Part shown: one piece after another, positions 23,841-33,583 of the stretch | Position numbering within the stretch: position 1 is the first letter of the stretch | How the letters are laid out: each line of letters begins with the position of its first letter | Source: an uncultured Christensenellaceae bacterium | GTDB taxonomy: Bacteria; Bacillota; Clostridia; Christensenellales; UBA3700 | DNA length: 35,941 nucleotides | NCBI GenBank assembly: GCA_944380275.1 | Contig: CALWHB010000016.1 | Span: forward strand, 1 to 35,941 | Direction of reading: 5' to 3' | Notes under the pieces: generated by a model | Databases searched by the model: none | What the model saw: only the letters and a program-made list of their open reading frames with translations | Told to the model about the DNA's origin: nothing | Program-made: the position numbers and the translations under genes

Positions 23841-24075
23841 GCTTATGTAACTTTATTTGCCGCTTTCAGTTATACGACAGCCGTATCCGTTAAATACGTT
23901 GTAATGTGATTTTGTTATCCCGAAAAACTTTCCGTCTTCAGTTTTGGCATAAAAGAATATCGTTTGCCTGACGTCTGTTCTCTACTCTTATGCCTTTTTT
24001 TACAGATTGCTCCCGGACTTTGCCTGACTTTTTTCATTATTTATTTGCCCGTTTTTTATTGTCGGGTTTTTAAGA
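23841..24075. other. AT-rich gap with no recognised gene
   Basis: Together with its flanks this gap gives about 460 bp between the lipoprotein stop and the nadE stop with only two terminators in it. A plus-strand frame of 84 codons (23964-24218) has no ribosome binding site and a Phe/Leu/Ile-rich, low-complexity product. I see no gene or RNA motif. Confidence 0.6.
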
Positions 24076-24103
24076 CAAAAAAAGTCCCCGCCATTTGCGG
24101 GGA
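24076..24103 (-). terminator. Terminator downstream of nadE
   Basis: TCCCCGC (24085-24091) pairs with GCGGGGA (24097-24103). On the minus strand it is followed by a run of T (A at 24077-24083). It lies about 140 bp past the nadE stop codon. Confidence 0.7.
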
Positions 24104-24243
24104 AACTCATATCGTTTTCAACTTTTTTATTTACGCCGTATACACCTTTATTCAACAGAGTATTTTCAGGTCAATCTTCTCGTATCGTCAAACTTTTGTG
24201 TTATTATTACCTGTTTGATTAATCGCGTTATGACGTAAAAATT

Positions 24244-26169
24244 TTATTTGATTTTTGTCGGGTCGCAGCTTTCGAGGTCCTTTATCCACTCGCTCTTGCA
24301 AGCGTCGCTGGGCATACGCCAGCCTCCCCTCGGCGACAAATCCACGCTGCCCACCTTGGGTCCGTCCGGCAGACAGCTGCGTTTGAACTGCTGGGCAAAG
24401 AAACGTGAAATAAAAGTCTTGAGCCACTTGTATATCGTCGTGTCGTCAAAATCTCCTGCAAAAGCGTATTTTGCAAGTCTGAAAGTCTTGGAAGGACTGA
24501 ATCCCCACCTTACTATGTTGTACAGGAAGAAATCGTGCAGTTCGTAAGGACCTACTATCTCCTCAGTCTTCTGAGTGATTTCGCCGTCCTTTGCGGGTAT
24601 GAGTTCCGGACTTACGGGAGTGTCGAGAATATCTTCAAGCACTCTGCGCGCCTTTGCATCTGCGACGCACTCTGCATAATATCTGACAAGATGTCTTACA
24701 AGAGTTTTGGGTACAGAGCCGTTCACGCCGTACATAGACATATGGTCGCCGTTGTAGGTTGCCCAGCCAAGCGCGAGTTCTGACAAATCGCCCGTTCCTA
24801 CGACGAGTCCGCCGGATTTGTTGGCATAATCCATAAGCACCTGCGTGCGCTCCCTTGCCTGAGCGTTTTCAAAAGCAACGTCGCCCGTAACGCCGTCGTG
24901 TCCTATATCTTTTAGATGTCTTGCAACCGTCTTTGTAATGTCAACTTTGTTAAATTTCACGCCTAATGCCCTCGCGAGTTTTTCAGCATTTGAACGCGTT
25001 CTTTTGGTTGTCCCGAAACACGGCATCGTCAGTGCGGTTATGCAGCTCCTGTCCAGATTTTCTATTTCTGCCGCTTTACACATTACGAGCAGCGCGAGCG
25101 CACTGTCGAGTCCGCCCGAAAGCCCTACCACGAGATGCTTGCAGCCGGTATGACGCATACGCTTTGCAAGGCCGTGAGCCTGCAGCGCGAAAACCCTTTC
25201 GCATCTCGCCTTTCTGTCAGAATCGCCCTGCGGCACAAAAGGCATTTTTTCTATCTTTCTCGTAAGCGCGGTCTGCTCTTCAACGCAGTCGAAACATACC
25301 TCTTTCAGCGGATACGACGGCGTCGTATTCTGGCGCACTCGTTCAGAAGAGAGTTTTTGCACGTCGACCTCGCTTGAAACGTAACCTGCTCCGAAAGGTT
25401 CGCTTTCTGCAAGTATCGCTCCGTTTTCGGCTATCATGTCGTGAGCGGAAAAGACGAGGTCTGTACTGCTCTCTCCGCTGCCGCAGTCACAATATACATA
25501 AGCGCAGTTGCATTTGCCTGACGCGCTCTTCACGAGAAGTCTGCGATAATCGTCTTTACCCACGGTTTCGTCGCTTGCAGAAAGATTGCATATAACGGTA
25601 GCTCCGGCAGCGCACAGCCTGTCCGCAGGACCGCCTGCGACCCACATGTCCTCGCAAATTTCGATGCCTATGCAGAAATCGCGCATATTACGGCATCTGA
25701 AAACAGCCTGAGAACAGACCTCTGTTTCTGCTCCGCAGTAAACAGTTTTGTTCACCCCGTCCAGCTTATCGCCCGTTTCAAAATATCTGCCCTCGTAAAA
25801 CTCTGCATAAGAGGGTACATTGCGCTTGGGTACGATGCCTACGATGCTGCCGTCGTATATCGCAACCGCGCAGTTGTAAAGTTTGCCGCATATGACGACG
25901 GGCGCGCCCACGGCTGTGAATATCTGTTTGCCTCTGCAAAAATCCGCAATCTTTTCCACTGCCCTTTCTGCCGCCTCGATAAGCGTGCGTTGCAAAAGCA
26001 AATCTCCCGAAGTATAGCCGCATACGCTCAGTTCCGGAAACACTACAAGCTTGCATTTTTCGTCGTACGCTCTCTGTATTCCTTTTATAATCTGCGAAGA
26101 GTTGTAATCGCAATCCGCGACTCTGACGTCCGGGCTGACTGCCGCAACTTTTACAAAACCGTCTTTCAT
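24244..26169 (-). CDS. nadE: Glutamine-dependent NAD+ synthetase
   Basis: This 641-residue, two-domain enzyme makes NAD+ from deamido-NAD+ with ATP and glutamine. The N-terminal nitrilase-type glutaminase domain has its triad at Glu46 (FPELSVCGY), Lys115 (VPKRNVPSYAEFYEGRYF) and Cys172 (GIEICEDMW). The C-terminal ATP-pyrophosphatase domain has SGGLDS at residues 351-356. Further synthetase motifs are GTGDLSELALGWATYNGDHMS and the KVGSVDLSPRGGWRMPSD tail. I start at the ATG at 26167-26169, because GGAG lies just before it; a TTG four codons upstream overlaps that site. It is transcribed alone, divergent from the ABC exporter genes. No nadD or other NAD genes are in the window. Confidence 0.96.
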   Translation of the reverse strand: MKDGFVKVAAVSPDVRVADCDYNSSQIIKGIQRAYDEKCKLVVFPELSVCGYTSGDLLLQRTLIEAAERAVEKIADFCRGKQIFTAVGAPVVICGKLYNCAVAIYDGSIVGIVPKRNVPSYAEFYEGRYFETGDKLDGVNKTVYCGAETEVCSQAVFRCRNMRDFCIGIEICEDMWVAGGPADRLCAAGATVICNLSASDETVGKDDYRRLLVKSASGKCNCAYVYCDCGSGESSTDLVFSAHDMIAENGAILAESEPFGAGYVSSEVDVQKLSSERVRQNTTPSYPLKEVCFDCVEEQTALTRKIEKMPFVPQGDSDRKARCERVFALQAHGLAKRMRHTGCKHLVVGLSGGLDSALALLVMCKAAEIENLDRSCITALTMPCFGTTKRTRSNAEKLARALGVKFNKVDITKTVARHLKDIGHDGVTGDVAFENAQARERTQVLMDYANKSGGLVVGTGDLSELALGWATYNGDHMSMYGVNGSVPKTLVRHLVRYYAECVADAKARRVLEDILDTPVSPELIPAKDGEITQKTEEIVGPYELHDFFLYNIVRWGFSPSKTFRLAKYAFAGDFDDTTIYKWLKTFISRFFAQQFKRSCLPDGPKVGSVDLSPRGGWRMPSDACKSEWIKDLESCDPTKIK

Positions 26170-26185
26170 TTTTCGCTCCAAATAT

Positions 26186-26214
26186 TTGATTTTTCAACCG
26201 CACATATATATACT
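26186..26214 (+). promoter_or_regulatory. Promoter of the ABC exporter operon
   Basis: TTGATT (26186-26191) and TATACT (26209-26214) are 17 bp apart. The leader to the ATG would be about 110 nt and contains a weak 6-bp inverted repeat, AATAAC...GTTATT, near 26265-26286. I see no regulator gene nearby. Confidence 0.55.
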
Positions 26215-26330
26215 ATATAAAGTGGGTGGAGAAAGTGTGTTTTCATTTGAATTTTGTTGCAGAAAATAACGCTTTCCGCAGTTATTATTGTATTTTATCC
26301 GCAAAAAAATGTCAATATTTGAGAGTGAAA

Positions 26331-28064
26331 ATGAAAAGATTGGCTGTTCATCTGAAAAACTACAAAGCGCACCTCATATGGGGTCCCTTCTTCAAACTAC
26401 TTGAGGCCATATTCGAACTGATTGTTCCTCTCGTGATGGCTCAGGTCATAGACGAAGGCATAAATCAGAACGCGGGAACGGGTTATATCCTGTCGCGCGG
26501 TTTTCTTATCCTCGCTCTGGGAATAGTCGGACTGTGCTGCGCGCTTATATGCCAGTACGTCGCATCCAAATGCTCGCAGGGTTACGGAACGCTGCTCAGA
26601 AACGACCTGTTCTCTCATGTAAACAAACTGTCTTATAAAGAACTTGACAAGTTCGGCGCGGCGACTCTCGTAAACCGCCTTACCGCAGACGTCAATCAGT
26701 TGCAGAATATGGTCGCAATGATGATACGTCTTTTCATACGCGCGCCTTTCCTCGTAATCGGCGCGGCGGTCATGGCAATGATAATCAACCTCAAACTGGC
26801 TCTCGTATTCCTTGCCGCAGCACCGCTGATAGCCTTTGTGCTTTATATGATTATGTCGCGCACCGTGCCGCATTACAAGACCGTACAGAAAAAACTCGAC
26901 ACGGTAGCAAACGTAACGAGAGAAAACCTTTCCGGCGTACGCGTCGTAAGAGCGTTTGCAAATCAGGAATACGAAAGAGCGCGTTTTAAGGCAGCTGCCG
27001 AAGACCTTACCCGTACAAGCAATACGGTAGGCGCGATTTCTGCGCTCCTCAATCCTCTTACCTTTGCGATAATCAACGTCGCTATTCTCGCCATACTCTG
27101 GTTCGGCGGCGGAATAGTGGAAAGCGGCGAAATGACTCAGGGCGAAATAATCGCCTTCGTAAACTATATGACTCAGATTTCTCTCGCGCTCGTCGTCGTC
27201 GCAAATATGGTTATACTGATTACAAAATCTTCCGCGTCCGCGTCCAGAGTCCTCGAAGTTCTCAATACTCAGCCCTCTGTTACCGACGACGGAAACGAAA
27301 CTGTAACGCCCGACGAAAACGCGTCCGCAGTCAGTTTTGAAAACGTGAGTTTCGGTTACGGCAAAGGCAACTATGCGCTTGAAAATCTGACTTTTGACGC
27401 AATGTGCGGTCAGACTATAGGCGTAATCGGCGGTACGGGCAGCGGGAAAAGCACACTTATCAATCTGATAGGAAGATTTTACGACGTCAGCGAAGGCAGC
27501 GTAAAACTGTTCGGCACAGACGTCAGAAAATACCCCCTCGAACAACTGAGAACGACAATAGCTTACGTTCCGCAAAAAGCCGTGCTTGCAAGCGGAACCA
27601 TACGCAGCAATATGCAATGGGCGAAAAAGGACGCGACTGACGAAGAGATTTGGCACGCGCTCGAAATCGCTCAGGCTGCCGACTTTGTACGCGCAAAGAA
27701 AAAGGGGCTTGACGAGGTCGTGGAGCGCGACGGCAGAAACTTTTCGGGCGGTCAGAGGCAGAGGCTTACGATTGCGAGAGCTCTCGTCGGCTCTCCTGAA
27801 ATACTGATATTCGACGACAGTTCAAGCGCGCTCGACTTTGCGACCGATTACGCGTTGAGAAAAGCAATCAACCTGAATAAGGGAGATACGACCGTATTCT
27901 GGGTATCTCAGCGCGCTACTTCGATTAAAAACGCAGACAAGATAATCGTGCTTGACGAAGGCGAAGTCGTGGGCATCGGTACGCACGAAGAGCTGTTCGA
28001 CTCGTGCGACGTTTATAGAGAAATCTGCCTGTCGCAGGTCAGCAAGGAGGAAAATGCAAGATGA
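26331..28064 (+). CDS. Heterodimeric ABC exporter subunit with degenerate ATP site
   Basis: This 577-residue half-transporter has an N-terminal six-helix membrane domain (about residues 15-310) and a C-terminal ATPase domain. Walker A is GGTGSGKS at residues 367-374 and the signature is FSGGQ at 471-475. The Walker B end is FDDSS, so the catalytic Glu is Asp496, and the H-loop His is Gln527 (VSQRAT). These changes mark the degenerate-site subunit of heterodimers such as TM287/288, BmrCD and LmrCD. I start at the ATG at 26331 rather than a GTG 35 codons earlier, because the upstream extension is not ABC-like. The next gene starts within its stop codon (ATGA). Substrates are unknown: drugs, lipids and peptides are all possible. 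Confidence 0.92.
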   Translation: MKRLAVHLKNYKAHLIWGPFFKLLEAIFELIVPLVMAQVIDEGINQNAGTGYILSRGFLILALGIVGLCCALICQYVASKCSQGYGTLLRNDLFSHVNKLSYKELDKFGAATLVNRLTADVNQLQNMVAMMIRLFIRAPFLVIGAAVMAMIINLKLALVFLAAAPLIAFVLYMIMSRTVPHYKTVQKKLDTVANVTRENLSGVRVVRAFANQEYERARFKAAAEDLTRTSNTVGAISALLNPLTFAIINVAILAILWFGGGIVESGEMTQGEIIAFVNYMTQISLALVVVANMVILITKSSASASRVLEVLNTQPSVTDDGNETVTPDENASAVSFENVSFGYGKGNYALENLTFDAMCGQTIGVIGGTGSGKSTLINLIGRFYDVSEGSVKLFGTDVRKYPLEQLRTTIAYVPQKAVLASGTIRSNMQWAKKDATDEEIWHALEIAQAADFVRAKKKGLDEVVERDGRNFSGGQRQRLTIARALVGSPEILIFDDSSSALDFATDYALRKAINLNKGDTTVFWVSQRATSIKNADKIIVLDEGEVVGIGTHEELFDSCDVYREICLSQVSKEENAR

Positions 28065-29806
28065 ATATGAAAACTTCTCAGCTGGTAAAGCGTCTTCTTC
28101 ATTATGTAAAACCCTACCGTTTTCTGCTGTTTATTGCGATTGTTTCCTCATTTATCAGCGTCGCGGCGTCCTTGCTCACTCCCGTGCTTATAGGCGACGC
28201 AATAGACTTTATAATCGGCAAAGACAACGTGGACTTCTCTCAGGTGCTGAAATATATAGGATACCTCGGCATCACGATTGCGTTTGCGACCATATTCCAG
28301 TGGCTGCTCTCCTGGAGTACAAACAAGTTGTCTTTTTCCACTGTCAAAGATATGCGCGAGGACTTGTTCAACCATATAGACAAACTCCCCCTCAAATATA
28401 TCGACTCTCACTCGCACGGAGATTTGATTACTCGCATGGGCAACGACATTGAGCAGATTTCCACAGGTCTTCTCCAGGGATTCTCCCAGCTGCTCAACGG
28501 CGTGTTTACGATTGCGGGTACGCTTATAGTCATGTTTATCGTAAACTGGCTGCTCGCGCTCGTCGTATTCCTTATTACACCCCTTTCCCTGTTCGTTGCG
28601 ACATTTATCGCAAAGCACACGCACGATATGTTTATAAAACAGGCTACCGTGCAGGGCAAGCTGAGCGGATTCGGCGAAGAAATGATTTCAAACAGCAAAG
28701 TCGTGCAGGCGTTCTCTTACGGCGACGACGCGCAGAAATATTACGAAGAAGTAAATCAGGAGCTTTACAATTACGGCTACAAGGCCCAGTTTTACAGCGC
28801 AATGAGCAACCCCTGTACGCGTTTCGTAAACGGACTCGTCTACGCGGCGGTGGGCATAACCGGTGCGCTGATTGCTGTAACCTATCATACAATCACTCCC
28901 GGACTTCTCTCTACTTTCCTTATGTACTCCAACCAGTACACAAAGCCTTTCAACGAAATCACCGGCGTTATCACCGAACTTCAGACCGCTATGGCAAGCG
29001 CACGCAGAGTGTTTGCCGTACTTGACGAACCCGCAGAGTCTGACGATTCTATGCTGCCCGAAATTACAGACTGCGACGGCACGGTAAAACTCGAAGACGT
29101 CAGTTTCGGCTATACCGAAGACAGAATACTTTTGCAACATATCGACCTTGCTGTAAGTAACGGACAAAAAATAGCGATAGTAGGTCCTACCGGCTGCGGA
29201 AAAACCACTCTTATAAACCTGCTCATGCGCTATTACGACGTAACCGACGGACGCATAGTGGTTTCTTCTCACCCCGTTACCGAAGTAAAACGCGACAGCC
29301 TGAGAAAGTGCTTTGGTATGGTACTTCAGGAAACATGGCTCACGGGCGGAACGATAAAAGAAAACATAGCTTACGGAAGACGCGACGCAACGGACGAAGA
29401 GATAATCGCGGCGGCAAAAGCGGCAAATGCACACGGTTTCATTACAAAAATGCACGACGGCTACGATACCGTCGTTTCCGAAGGCGGCGACAACCTCTCT
29501 CAGGGTCAGAAACAGCTCTTGTGCATCGCAAGAATAATGCTCACCCTGCCCCCTATGCTCATACTCGACGAGGCGACGTCTTCTATCGATACGCGCACCG
29601 AAATCAAGATTCAGAAGGCTTTCAACACTATGATGCAGGGCAGGACGAGTTTTATCGTGGCGCACAGGCTTTCTACGATAAAAGAGGCGGACCTAATCCT
29701 TGTAATGAACGACGGAAACATCATAGAAAAAGGCACACACGAACAACTGCTTGCAAAGAAAGGTTTCTATTACAACCTGTACAACAGTCAGTTCGCACCG
29801 GTATGA
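28061..29806 (+). CDS. Heterodimeric ABC exporter subunit with catalytic ATP site
   Basis: This 581-residue half-transporter has a six-helix membrane domain and a C-terminal ATPase. Walker A is GPTGCGKT at residues 375-382. The Walker B is LILDEATSS with Asp503 and catalytic Glu504, and the H-loop His is His535 (VAHRLST). The signature is LSQGQ at 479-483 instead of LSGGQ. It pairs with the preceding subunit: its Walker motifs meet that subunit's intact signature to form the working site, while its altered signature faces the degenerate Walker B. AGGAGG precedes the ATG and the two genes overlap by 4 bp, so equal synthesis is expected. A bidirectional terminator follows. Multidrug or lipid export is the usual family role; the real substrate is unknown. 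Confidence 0.93.
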   Translation: MNMKTSQLVKRLLHYVKPYRFLLFIAIVSSFISVAASLLTPVLIGDAIDFIIGKDNVDFSQVLKYIGYLGITIAFATIFQWLLSWSTNKLSFSTVKDMREDLFNHIDKLPLKYIDSHSHGDLITRMGNDIEQISTGLLQGFSQLLNGVFTIAGTLIVMFIVNWLLALVVFLITPLSLFVATFIAKHTHDMFIKQATVQGKLSGFGEEMISNSKVVQAFSYGDDAQKYYEEVNQELYNYGYKAQFYSAMSNPCTRFVNGLVYAAVGITGALIAVTYHTITPGLLSTFLMYSNQYTKPFNEITGVITELQTAMASARRVFAVLDEPAESDDSMLPEITDCDGTVKLEDVSFGYTEDRILLQHIDLAVSNGQKIAIVGPTGCGKTTLINLLMRYYDVTDGRIVVSSHPVTEVKRDSLRKCFGMVLQETWLTGGTIKENIAYGRRDATDEEIIAAAKAANAHGFITKMHDGYDTVVSEGGDNLSQGQKQLLCIARIMLTLPPMLILDEATSSIDTRTEIKIQKAFNTMMQGRTSFIVAHRLSTIKEADLILVMNDGNIIEKGTHEQLLAKKGFYYNLYNSQFAPV

Positions 29807-29861
29807 CATACACTCTCAAAACGGTGTAAAAACCGCATACGTGTAATGAATTTTGCAAAAC

Positions 29862-29890
29862 AAAATCCCGCGACAAACGCGGGATTTTTT
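29862..29890. terminator. Bidirectional terminator after the ABC exporter genes
   Basis: AAATCCCGCG (29863-29872) pairs with CGCGGGATTT (29878-29887) around a 5-nt loop, with T-runs in both directions. It can also end the minus-strand surface lipoprotein transcript, about 150 bp after its stop. Confidence 0.88.
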
Positions 29891-30042
29891 ATGTTGTCGC
29901 AAATTGTACGACGAAATTACCTGCCTTAATTTCTTGTCGAAACCGTCTGACCGGAATTGTCTTTTAGCGATTTTATCAGTATTAATCTCCACGTCTGGTT
30001 GAACCGTCGTGAAATGCGCTAAAACGGTTTGCTTTTTCTCTT

Positions 30043-33000
30043 TCAGCCTATCACGTTGCAGCTCTGGTCTATGACGACGTCTTCTTCGCTTGCGAGATAA
30101 TTGTACTCTATGCCGTACACCGTGATGTTAACTAAAGTCAAAGTAGCTTTGCTGTTAATCTCATCGCAATATATCGCGCTTTCGCCGTACAGAGAACTTC
30201 CTATCTCTGTACCTGAAACGGAAGATTTCAGAGTAAAACTCCTTCTGCCCTGCATTTTTACGACTATTCTCTTTATGTCGAAACCGCAGGTGTCTATCAC
30301 GCACGCGCCATCATAGGCGGTATTCGTATACAGATTTACTTCTTCGTCAATATCTGCGGTAAGATAGACTTCGTCGCACAATCTCGCAAGCCTTGCAAGG
30401 TTGACTGCGTCAGCCGCATATCCCACGATTTTTCCTCCCTCAGAGTCGTCGTAACCGTTGCCGATATAAGAGAACGCACCCGTTTTTACAGATATGACGC
30501 CTTTGTTGATAATGTCAATCGAGTATCTGCTCCAATTCTCAGGATAGAGGTCGAGTGTATAATCTCCCACTTCGACGACGCAGTTTGGCGCAATTCTAAT
30601 AGTCATATCGCTTTTAATTTCACCTGCGATTATGTCCGCATCAAGCGTTATCGTGCCGAAGTTGCAAAGCTCCGTACCCGACTTCACGTCCTCAAGAGCG
30701 GTAATGAGTTCTTCGAGAGTGCTGACTACGGTTTCTCCCGGCAGGACGTCGTAATTTGCGGTTATGCTGCCGAAATAGATTTTTGACATGGAGTTTGCCC
30801 TGACGACAAGCCTTGCCTTGCTCTCTTCTGTCGAAATCCCGTCATATCCTGAATAGATATAAGTATAATCCTGCTCCGATACCTCGGCTTCGTCGACGGT
30901 TGTAAACTCAAATCCCGGCTTTTCCGTTTTGTTGTATCCGTTCTGCATAGAATATTCCACTTGGGTTTTGAGCAATGTCAGCACGGTCGCATCCGCAATA
31001 TTTTCGCGCACGTAAACTTGCGCGCCGTCGCCGTTCTGCACTCCGTCCGCGGCGACAGCGTTGAAATAGCACTCGCCGTTGTTGACTATCGTACCTCCTG
31101 CCGCAATGACGACGTCTGAAGTTGTCGTATTGCATACAAGTTCGCCTTCTACTATCAGAGAACCTTCGACGTTCAACTTCACGCCGCTTATATGCATCCT
31201 TCCGCCGCCGGCTACAATGAGCGTGTAATCCGAAGGCAGCGTAAAATCGTCTGAAACCACCACCTGCCCCGTAAGTTCGACGGTATCGTAATTGTAATCG
31301 TCAAGCGCGGCGGTCAATCCGCTAATACCGGTTGCGGTATATTTTCCTCTCTTTACCGTAAACTTTATCTCTGCGCTGCCGTGATAAGTCGTACTTAGCT
31401 CGTCAAACGTAACCCTTAAGGTATATTCGCCTGCATTTACGGGATTGGCAACGGGGGTTACGCCTTTTATATAAGTGATACTGAATTTATCCGCATTGCC
31501 TCCCGCTACCGTTATTTCGGGCTCTTTTACTTTGCCGTCATAATAAAGCGATTCGGTCCCTGTCAGAACTATGTCGGAATTCTCAATTGCCTCTTTCACT
31601 TTTATATATCCGCCTGAAAAAGCGTTGCTCTCTGCGTTGAGATATACGTTGCCTGAATTGCTTATCGTCCTGTCGGCATAAACCCCTGCTGTCGAAAATA
31701 CAAAAATATCTCCCGCGTTTTCAAACGTGCCGTTGTTTGTCAGACTTTGAGTCAGATATATCTTGCCATCAGACGTAACGCTGCCGTTGTTGACAAACTC
31801 TCCTCCGTCCTTACTCAGATAACCCGCGTAAAGGATTGCGTTTTCAGCCAACGTAAAAATGCCGTTGTTGATAAACCTGCCGCAATAAGACGTGTCTGCA
31901 CCGAGAGCCATAGAACCGTCGTTCTGCACCGTCCCTATATTGTTCAGATTATCTGCGATAATCTCACCGTTGTTGACGAGAGTGCCGTAAACAGTAAATC
32001 CGTAGGTGCTTTTAAAGACTATTTTGCCGTTGTTTATCACATTGCCGTTAAACGATTCTCTTTTATGTGCGCTGACGTTTACGGTCATACCTTCCGGAAC
32101 GGTAAATTCTTTTTGAAAAAACGACGCGGCCGATTCAGGACACACTACGTTTATCTCAGCATAGTTGGTATTGACGACCGCGGCATAGAATTCTTCGGCA
32201 TCGTCCACGGTAATAATCCCTTTGACGATTGAAAAAGTCAAAGTAATTTCTCCTGTCAGAGCGTCTGAATCTTTTGTGGCACAAATTATTGCTTTTGCCG
32301 TACCTGTTTCTACGTTGTCGGTATAAGTTACCGTATAGTCGTCATAATCCACTTTGACGCCGTCTTTTTTGAATATTACAGAAGGGGTCTTTTCTTTCCC
32401 GTCGTAACCGACGCTTGCGTATCCGAGAGAAACGTTGAATTCCTCTATCGGATAACGCCTGCTCGCACCGGCAACACTTTTGCCCGACACTTCGCTGTCC
32501 GTATAGAATTTTCCGCCGGTTGAAATCTTTACGTCCCCGTTGTTCTCAAAACTTCCGTGATTGTAAAAGTCTGCGCTTGCATTGAGATTGAGTCTGCCTG
32601 CGTTTTTGAATTCGCCTTTATTTACTGCGTCTATTCTGTGTGAAGTCGTTCCGTTTACGTACATTTCGCCTGCATTTTCAAAAGTGCCGTCATTGACAAA
32701 AGTTTGCGTGTTTCCGGCGCAGACGCAGACAAGTACCTTGCCGTTGTTTTTAAACGTACCTGAATTAGAAAGCCCAGAACCTTCTCCGCTTTCATTGAAT
32801 AACAGCTCTCCGTCTACGGTAACCGTTCCGTTATTGATAAACGCGTATCCGCTCGCGTCAAGAACGACGCCGCTTGCAACCGTAAGGCTCTCTCCTTCAG
32901 GCACGATTATATTGCCGCCCAGGATTATGTCGGAATATCTGCCTCCGTTCAGCATTTCCTTGAGCGAATCGAAATCAGTCGCCGTCTTCTGGTTTGAAGA

Positions 33001-33354
33001 CGAAGTTATCTCAAAGTGAGCCGTCGTCGCGCCGCTGAATTTTCCGCTCGCTCCCGCGGTTATCGTTACCGTCGCCGTGCCGACTTCTACATTGTCGGAA
33101 TACTCGACGACAATATTGTCGTTGGGCGTGCCTGCATAATATTCTTCGATTATTTTATATCCGTCCAGAACATTAAAATTGGGGGTCTTTGCAAAACCGT
33201 CGTATTCAAACGGCTTTTTATTGGTAAACTGAATACTTATATCAGAGCCCGAAAGGTCTATCGGGTCTTTCTCTGTCAGATTGCACGAAGAAAACGTCGC
33301 CGCTATAATCACGGACAAAATTATCGCGATACACAACGCAAATCGTCTTTTCAT
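30043..33354 (-). CDS. Large modular surface lipoprotein with four YDG/MBG-like Ig modules and beta-helix-like repeats
   Basis: This 1103-residue protein begins with MKRRFALC, a hydrophobic stretch and a lipobox FSSC with Cys24, so it is probably tethered outside the cell. I start at the ATG at 33352-33354, since GGAG lies before it; a GTG two codons earlier is less likely. Four Ig-like modules recur at about residues 36-116, 304-378, 592-669 and 796-871. The first three carry a YDG-type strand (FEYDGFAKTP, VGYDGKEKTP, LYYDGKVKEP), and the fourth has NGYNKTEKP. Each is followed by a stretch with repeats of NNGT/NNGK and GTFxNNG type that looks like a right-handed beta-helix. No sortase, glycosidase or protease motif is visible. 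Adhesion, carbohydrate binding or stalk function is inference. Confidence 0.75.
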   Translation of the reverse strand: MKRRFALCIAIILSVIIAATFSSCNLTEKDPIDLSGSDISIQFTNKKPFEYDGFAKTPNFNVLDGYKIIEEYYAGTPNDNIVVEYSDNVEVGTATVTITAGASGKFSGATTAHFEITSSSNQKTATDFDSLKEMLNGGRYSDIILGGNIIVPEGESLTVASGVVLDASGYAFINNGTVTVDGELLFNESGEGSGLSNSGTFKNNGKVLVCVCAGNTQTFVNDGTFENAGEMYVNGTTSHRIDAVNKGEFKNAGRLNLNASADFYNHGSFENNGDVKISTGGKFYTDSEVSGKSVAGASRRYPIEEFNVSLGYASVGYDGKEKTPSVIFKKDGVKVDYDDYTVTYTDNVETGTAKAIICATKDSDALTGEITLTFSIVKGIITVDDAEEFYAAVVNTNYAEINVVCPESAASFFQKEFTVPEGMTVNVSAHKRESFNGNVINNGKIVFKSTYGFTVYGTLVNNGEIIADNLNNIGTVQNDGSMALGADTSYCGRFINNGIFTLAENAILYAGYLSKDGGEFVNNGSVTSDGKIYLTQSLTNNGTFENAGDIFVFSTAGVYADRTISNSGNVYLNAESNAFSGGYIKVKEAIENSDIVLTGTESLYYDGKVKEPEITVAGGNADKFSITYIKGVTPVANPVNAGEYTLRVTFDELSTTYHGSAEIKFTVKRGKYTATGISGLTAALDDYNYDTVELTGQVVVSDDFTLPSDYTLIVAGGGRMHISGVKLNVEGSLIVEGELVCNTTTSDVVIAAGGTIVNNGECYFNAVAADGVQNGDGAQVYVRENIADATVLTLLKTQVEYSMQNGYNKTEKPGFEFTTVDEAEVSEQDYTYIYSGYDGISTEESKARLVVRANSMSKIYFGSITANYDVLPGETVVSTLEELITALEDVKSGTELCNFGTITLDADIIAGEIKSDMTIRIAPNCVVEVGDYTLDLYPENWSRYSIDIINKGVISVKTGAFSYIGNGYDDSEGGKIVGYAADAVNLARLARLCDEVYLTADIDEEVNLYTNTAYDGACVIDTCGFDIKRIVVKMQGRRSFTLKSSVSGTEIGSSLYGESAIYCDEINSKATLTLVNITVYGIEYNYLASEEDVVIDQSCNVIG
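30742..33249 (-). repeat. Four-fold protein-level repeat inside the surface lipoprotein
   Basis: The Ig-like modules are encoded roughly at 33007-33249, 32221-32445, 31348-31581 and 30742-30969. Each is followed by a lead-in with a TxxDxxxLxxxLxxxxY-like helix, then a V-P-type strand that opens a beta-helix stretch. DNA identity between copies looks low, so this is an old protein repeat rather than a recent DNA duplication. Confidence 0.55.
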
Positions 33355-33374
33355 AAACACTCCATTTTTGTTTC

Positions 33375-33403
33375 ATTATAAACTATATATTATAACTTGT
33401 CAA
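33375..33403 (-). promoter_or_regulatory. Perfect-consensus promoter of the surface lipoprotein
   Basis: On the minus strand TTGACA (33398-33403) and TATAAT (33375-33380) are exactly 17 bp apart. This predicts strong expression. Confidence 0.88.
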
Positions 33404-33532
33404 ATTTGCCCTTTTCAGGCAAAAGAAAGCAACGCGGCGTACAGTCCTTATCCGTATAGTCAGTATATAGTCATTATTTTATGAAAAAGCACAACATCTC
33501 AACAAATGCCGTTATAAGGTGATTTTCAGGCA

Positions 33533-33563
33533 AACAAAATCCCCGGAGGAAAACCCTCCGGGG
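33533..33563 (-). terminator. Terminator after the acetolactate synthase small subunit gene
   Basis: CCCCGGAGG (33541-33549) pairs with CCTCCGGGG (33555-33563). On the minus strand it is followed by ATTTTGT. It lies about 20 bp past the stop codon. Confidence 0.85.
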
Positions 33564-33583
33564 TAAAAAAGCCCTTTTAACAA

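Noticed and set aside
23964..24218. 84-codon plus-strand frame in the 460-bp gap
   Set aside because: It has no ribosome binding site, is Phe/Leu-rich without a charged start, and spans the nadE terminator.
26397..27656. Long minus-strand frame (419 codons) inside the first ABC gene
   Set aside because: It is fully antisense to a gene with complete ABC motifs, and its product has no recognisable domain.
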